From JALZAI01 sp038207565 (GTDB lineage Bacteria > Actinomycetota > Actinomycetes > Mycobacteriales > Jatrophihabitantaceae): a stretch of DNA of 64,000 nucleotides. The stretch is from contig JBBQZQ010000003.1 of the NCBI GenBank assembly GCA_038207565.1, positions 98,583-162,582 of the forward strand, in the 5' to 3' direction. The notes beneath the pieces were generated by a model that was not told the DNA's origin, made no database searches, and saw nothing but the letters and a program-made list of their open reading frames with translations. The position numbers were made by a program, and so were the translations under genes. Below, piece after piece: positions 60,933-64,000 of the stretch (positions are counted from its first letter, which is position 1; every line of letters starts with the position of its first letter).

Positions 60933-62444
60933 TTGTTCGATACTCTCTCCGATCGCCTGACGTCGGTCTTCAGCAACCTGCGCGGCAAGGGCCGCCTGTC
61001 CGACGCGGACATCGACGCGACGGCTCGCGAGATCCGCATCGCGCTGCTCGAGGCCGACGTCGCGCTGCCGGTCGTGCGCCAGTTCATCGCCAACGTCAAG
61101 GAGCGCTCGCGCGGCGAGGAGGTCTCGAAGGCGCTCAACCCCGCGCAGCAGGTCATCAAGATCGTCAACGACGAGCTGGTGGCGATCCTCGGCGGGCAGA
61201 CCCGGCGGCTCGTGTTCGCCAAGCAGCCGCCGACCGTGATCATGCTGGCCGGGCTGCAGGGTTCGGGAAAAACAACCCTCGCCGGCAAGCTCGCGCACTG
61301 GCTGCAAGGTCAGGGACACGCGCCGCTTCTCGTGGCCTGCGACCTGCAGCGCCCGAATGCGGTCAACCAGCTGCAGGTGGTCGGCCAGCGAGCGGGGGTC
61401 GCGGTCTACGCCCCGCAGCCCGGTAACGGCGTCGGAGACCCCGTCGTCGTCGCCCGCGATTCGATCGAGTTCGCCCGGCGCGCACAGCACGACATGGTCA
61501 TCGTCGACACCGCCGGACGGCTCGGTATCGACGCCGACATGATGCAGCAGGCGGTGGACATCCGCGAGGCCGTCGACCCGCAGGAAATCCTGTTCGTCGT
61601 CGACGCGATGGTCGGCCAGGACGCCGTCAACACGGCCGAGGCGTTCCGCGACGGGGTGGGGTTCACCGGCGTCGTCCTCACCAAGCTCGACGGAGACGCC
61701 CGTGGCGGCGCGGCGCTGTCGGTGCGCGAGGTGACCGGCCGGCCGATCATGTTCGCGTCCAATGGGGAGAAGGTCGAGGAATTCGACGTCTTCCACCCCG
61801 ACCGGATGGCCTCGCGCATCCTTGGGATGGGCGACATGCTGACGCTGATCGAGCACGCGCAGAAGAGCTTCGACGAGGACGAGGCCGAGCGGATGGCGGC
61901 CAAGCTCACCGCCGGCAACCAGTTCACGCTCGAGGACTTCCTCGATCAGCTGATGGCGATCCGCAAGATGGGCCCGATCGGCAACCTGCTCGGCATGATG
62001 CCGGGCATGGGGCAGATGAAGGAGGCGATCTCGCAGGTCGACGACCGCGACCTCGACCGTACCGCCGCGATCATCCGCTCCATGACACCAGGCGAGCGCG
62101 AGAACCCGAAGATGATCAATGGGTCGCGCCGGCTTCGGATCGCCAACGGCTCGGGCGTGAAGGTCAACGAGGTCAACCAGCTCGTGGACCGCTTCTTCGA
62201 AGCCCGCAAGATGATGTCGCAGCTCGGTGGCATGGGCTTACCCGGGATGAAGCGCACGGTGTCCGCGACCAAGTCGACGAAGAGCCAGCGCAAGAACAAG
62301 AAGGGCAAGAAGGTCGGACGAGGCCCCACGCAACCGCGCACCCCGGCCGGATTCCCGGGCGGTTTCAACCCCGGCGCGTTACCGCCGGGCATGAACCTCG
62401 ACGACCTTCCCGACCTGTCGAAGCTCAACCTGCCCAAGCGGTAG
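60933..62444 (+). CDS. ffh: Signal recognition particle GTPase Ffh
   Basis: Ffh with 4.5S RNA delivers membrane proteins to SecYEG. The 503-residue protein starts at TTG 60933 (LFDTLSDRLTSVFSNLRGKGR, the family start; no ATG or GTG fits), with the NG domain GLQGSGKTTLAGKLA, DTAGRLGIDADMM and TKLDGDARGGAALSV, and a methionine-rich M domain (from about 325, LLGMMPGMGQMKEAI). The C-terminus is a basic linker and a proline/glycine tail. TTAGGAC precedes the start. Confidence 0.95.
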   Translation: MFDTLSDRLTSVFSNLRGKGRLSDADIDATAREIRIALLEADVALPVVRQFIANVKERSRGEEVSKALNPAQQVIKIVNDELVAILGGQTRRLVFAKQPPTVIMLAGLQGSGKTTLAGKLAHWLQGQGHAPLLVACDLQRPNAVNQLQVVGQRAGVAVYAPQPGNGVGDPVVVARDSIEFARRAQHDMVIVDTAGRLGIDADMMQQAVDIREAVDPQEILFVVDAMVGQDAVNTAEAFRDGVGFTGVVLTKLDGDARGGAALSVREVTGRPIMFASNGEKVEEFDVFHPDRMASRILGMGDMLTLIEHAQKSFDEDEAERMAAKLTAGNQFTLEDFLDQLMAIRKMGPIGNLLGMMPGMGQMKEAISQVDDRDLDRTAAIIRSMTPGERENPKMINGSRRLRIANGSGVKVNEVNQLVDRFFEARKMMSQLGGMGLPGMKRTVSATKSTKSQRKNKKGKKVGRGPTQPRTPAGFPGGFNPGALPPGMNLDDLPDLSKLNLPKR

Positions 62445-62453
62445 CGCCCGTCC

Positions 62454-62500
62454 GTGATCAACGCTCCTGGGTGATGGCATGCTGGGAGCGTGTTGATCAC
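62454..62500 (+). terminator. GTGATCAAC stem-loop after ffh (family B copy 2)
   Basis: GTGATCAA + CGCTCC (62454-62467) pairs with GGAGCG + TTGATCAC (to 62500), with a two-base bulge and a 16-base loop. Ten bases after the ffh stop, it may act as terminator; its outer arm repeats that at 41715. Confidence 0.65.
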
Positions 62501-62557
62501 CGAAGCAGGGCCGAGCCTGCGGCGGACTGCGCTACGGCGCGCCGCTACGCTCGGCGC

Positions 62558-63854
62558 GTGAGTGCTGAGGACGTCGCCGCGGGCTAATACGTTCACCGCA
62601 CCCGCGCTCGAGTTCGGCAGCGTAGTCCTCGACTGGACGGCGCATCCCGACGCGCTGATCCGCGTCCCCTCTCGAGCATGAAGCGGCACGGGATGATCGC
62701 CGGGGCGATCGGCACGGTGAAGACGAAGACCCTGCAGGGTCTCGCCGAGCAGCTCTCGGCCGCCGGCGTGCCGGTCGTGGTCGCCGACAGCTAGGGCGAC
62801 CTGTCCGAATTGAACGCGCGCCCGGCGCGTCCAACCACAAGCTCGTCCGGCGTTCCGCGGACGCCGGCGACGCCGCATGGGCACCGACCGCCTTTCCGGT
62901 CGATTTCGTCGCGCTCCGTGGCATCGGGACGGGGGTGCCTCACTGCGCTCGACGATGACCAGCTTCGGACCGACGCTGCTGTCGAAGGTGCTCGCCCTCA
63001 ACAACAAACCGGAGTCCAGCCTCAACCTCGTCTTCCACTACGCCGAGCGCGCAGGCTTGCCGCTGCTCGACCCGAAGGACCTGCGCGCCGTGATCTCCTA
63101 CCTGGTCGGCATCGAGGGCAACGCAGACCTCGCCGGCCTGGGTGGGCTGTCTAAGGCGACGGCCGGGGTGATCCTGGCTGATCTGATCGGGCTGGAGGAC
63201 CAGGGCGACCAGGCGTTCTTCGGCGAGCCCGAATTCGAGACCACCGATCTGCTGCGGACGGGCGCAGACGGCCGGGGGATCCTCACCTCGAGCGAGCTCG
63301 CCGACCGGCACGACCGGCCGCAGCTGTTCAGCACGTTCTTCATGTGGTTGCTCGCAGACCTGTTCCACGAGCTGCCCGAGATCGGTGATGTCGACAAGCC
63401 CAAGCTGGTCTTCTTCGACGAGGCCCGCCCCGCTGTTCGCCGACGCGAGCGAGGCCTTCCTCGATGCGGTCACCCAAACCGTCCGGTTGACCCGGTCCAA
63501 GGGCGTCGGCATCTTCTTCATCACGCAGAACCCAGAACGTCCCGGATCCGCGCGCCTCGGTCGTTGGGGCAGATCGAACCTGGCGCCCAGGGGCAGGCGG
63601 TCGAGGCGTCGCCGCTGCAGGCCGAGTGAGGCAACCGGTCAACCGAGACTCCGCCTACGAGCGAATTGCGGCCAAACTCGCGGCACCCGCGGCGCCGCCC
63701 GCGTCCGAAGCAGGCGCCCGCGTCCGAAGCAGGCGCCCGCCGACGACTCCGCCGTCGAGCGAATGGTGAAGTCCAAGGCGCCTGCACCGGGTCGACTGCG
63801 ACCGGGCTCGGCCGGGAGATCACCCGCGGGCTGTTCGGCACCCGCCGCCGCTGA
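62558..63854 (+). pseudogene. Decayed HerA/DUF853-type ATPase gene
   Basis: Fragments of one family are spread over frames: VAAG / FTAPALEFGSVVLDW, MKRHGMIAGAIGTVKTKTLQ, ASSFGPTLLSKVL-like to KPESSLNLVFHYAERAGL, GLGGLSKATAGVILADLIGL, DKPKLVFFDEA, DAVTQTVRLTRSKGVGIFFI and the C-terminal TGLGREITRGLFGTRRR. The Walker A reads GAIGTVKT (expected GATGTGKT), a TAG is at 62793, and frame shifts lie near 62585, 62670, 63428 and 63540. In order these match the HerA-like bacterial helicase YjgR/DUF853. It cannot make a working ATPase. Confidence 0.85.
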
Positions 63855-63890
63855 CCTGGCCCGCGGCTGCGCCCCCGCCCCGCCCCCGCT

Positions 63891-64000
63891 CCCGCCGCTG
63901 CTCCCGCCGCTGCTCCCGCCGCTGCTCCCGCCGCTGCTCCCGCCGCTGCTCCCGCCGCTGCTCCCGCCGCTGCTCCCGCCGCTGCTCCCGCCGCTGCTCC
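63891..64000. repeat. 12-nt tandem repeat at the window edge
   Basis: The unit CCCGCCGCTGCT repeats about nine times without change and runs past the edge. On the minus strand it could encode a Gly-Ala-Ala-Ala tail or Ser-Ser-Gly-Gly tail of a gene ending nearby; no start is seen. Confidence 0.9.

Noticed and set aside
62877..63629. 250-codon frame as an intact HerA gene
   Set aside because: It covers only the middle of the family, starts with shifted residues, and goes out of frame right after the DEA motif.

Overview
The window is a 64 kb piece of a GC-rich actinobacterial chromosome. The evidence is the gene order of its division and cell-wall cluster, the DivIVA/SepF/YggT set behind ftsZ, an actinobacterial type T-box in front of ileS, single-domain HisB, a PriA-like HisA, an F420/LLM-type oxidoreductase, and many overlapping ATGA/GTGA gene junctions. 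MurE carries the DNPR motif, which points to a meso-diaminopimelate peptidoglycan. The sequence does not let me name the genus.

Layout. 1-13.9 kb: the dcw cluster rsmH-ftsL-ftsI-murE-murF-mraY-murD-ftsW-murG-murC-ftsQ, nearly all tightly coupled, broken only by a 241 bp repeat-filled gap between murE and murF. 14-18.1 kb: ftsZ, a YggS-type PLP protein, sepF, yggT and divIVA. 18.2-24.9 kb: ileS on the minus strand behind a translational T-box, a frameshifted DUF167 gene, a lysine/alanine-rich DksA-like protein, lspA and an RluD-type pseudouridine synthase. 24.9-35.8 kb: otsA and otsB (trehalose), an L,D-transpeptidase lipoprotein, dnaE, a divergent MFS pump/TetR pair, two membrane proteins and a Lon-N-domain protein. 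35.9-52.2 kb: histidine genes hisDCBH, hisA, hisF and hisI, and tryptophan genes trpE, trpC, trpB and trpA, interleaved with a frameshifted esterase, a secreted protein, a two-component system and a methyltransferase. 52.4-60.7 kb: a quinone oxidoreductase, lgt, a VIT1-like transporter, and a TetR-linked fatty-acyl/short-chain dehydrogenase cluster. 60.9 kb to the end: ffh, then a decayed HerA/DUF853-type ATPase gene, then a 12-nt tandem repeat running off the edge.

The most unusual feature is a set of short palindromic, REP/MITE-like elements and tandem arrays in the gene gaps. Family A is a 51-nt palindrome with TTGGCC...GGCCAA ends, present three times. One copy lies in frame inside the 5' end of hisC; the other two each run into a tandem array that repeats the element's own right end. 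Family C is a 55-nt palindrome behind murE, with a degenerate 55-nt copy at 58.1 kb. Family B is a weaker GTGATCAAC...GTTGATCAC pair. Small tandem duplications also sit on stop codons (ileS, trpE, the VIT1-like gene, a tetR).

Regulation that can be read directly: a T-box controlling ileS with mutually exclusive antisequestrator and sequestrator helices, a TetR-type operator between the MFS and TetR genes, and a CCGACCGGTCGG palindrome in front of the acyl-CoA cluster. No tRNA, rRNA, CRISPR array or intact insertion sequence was found.
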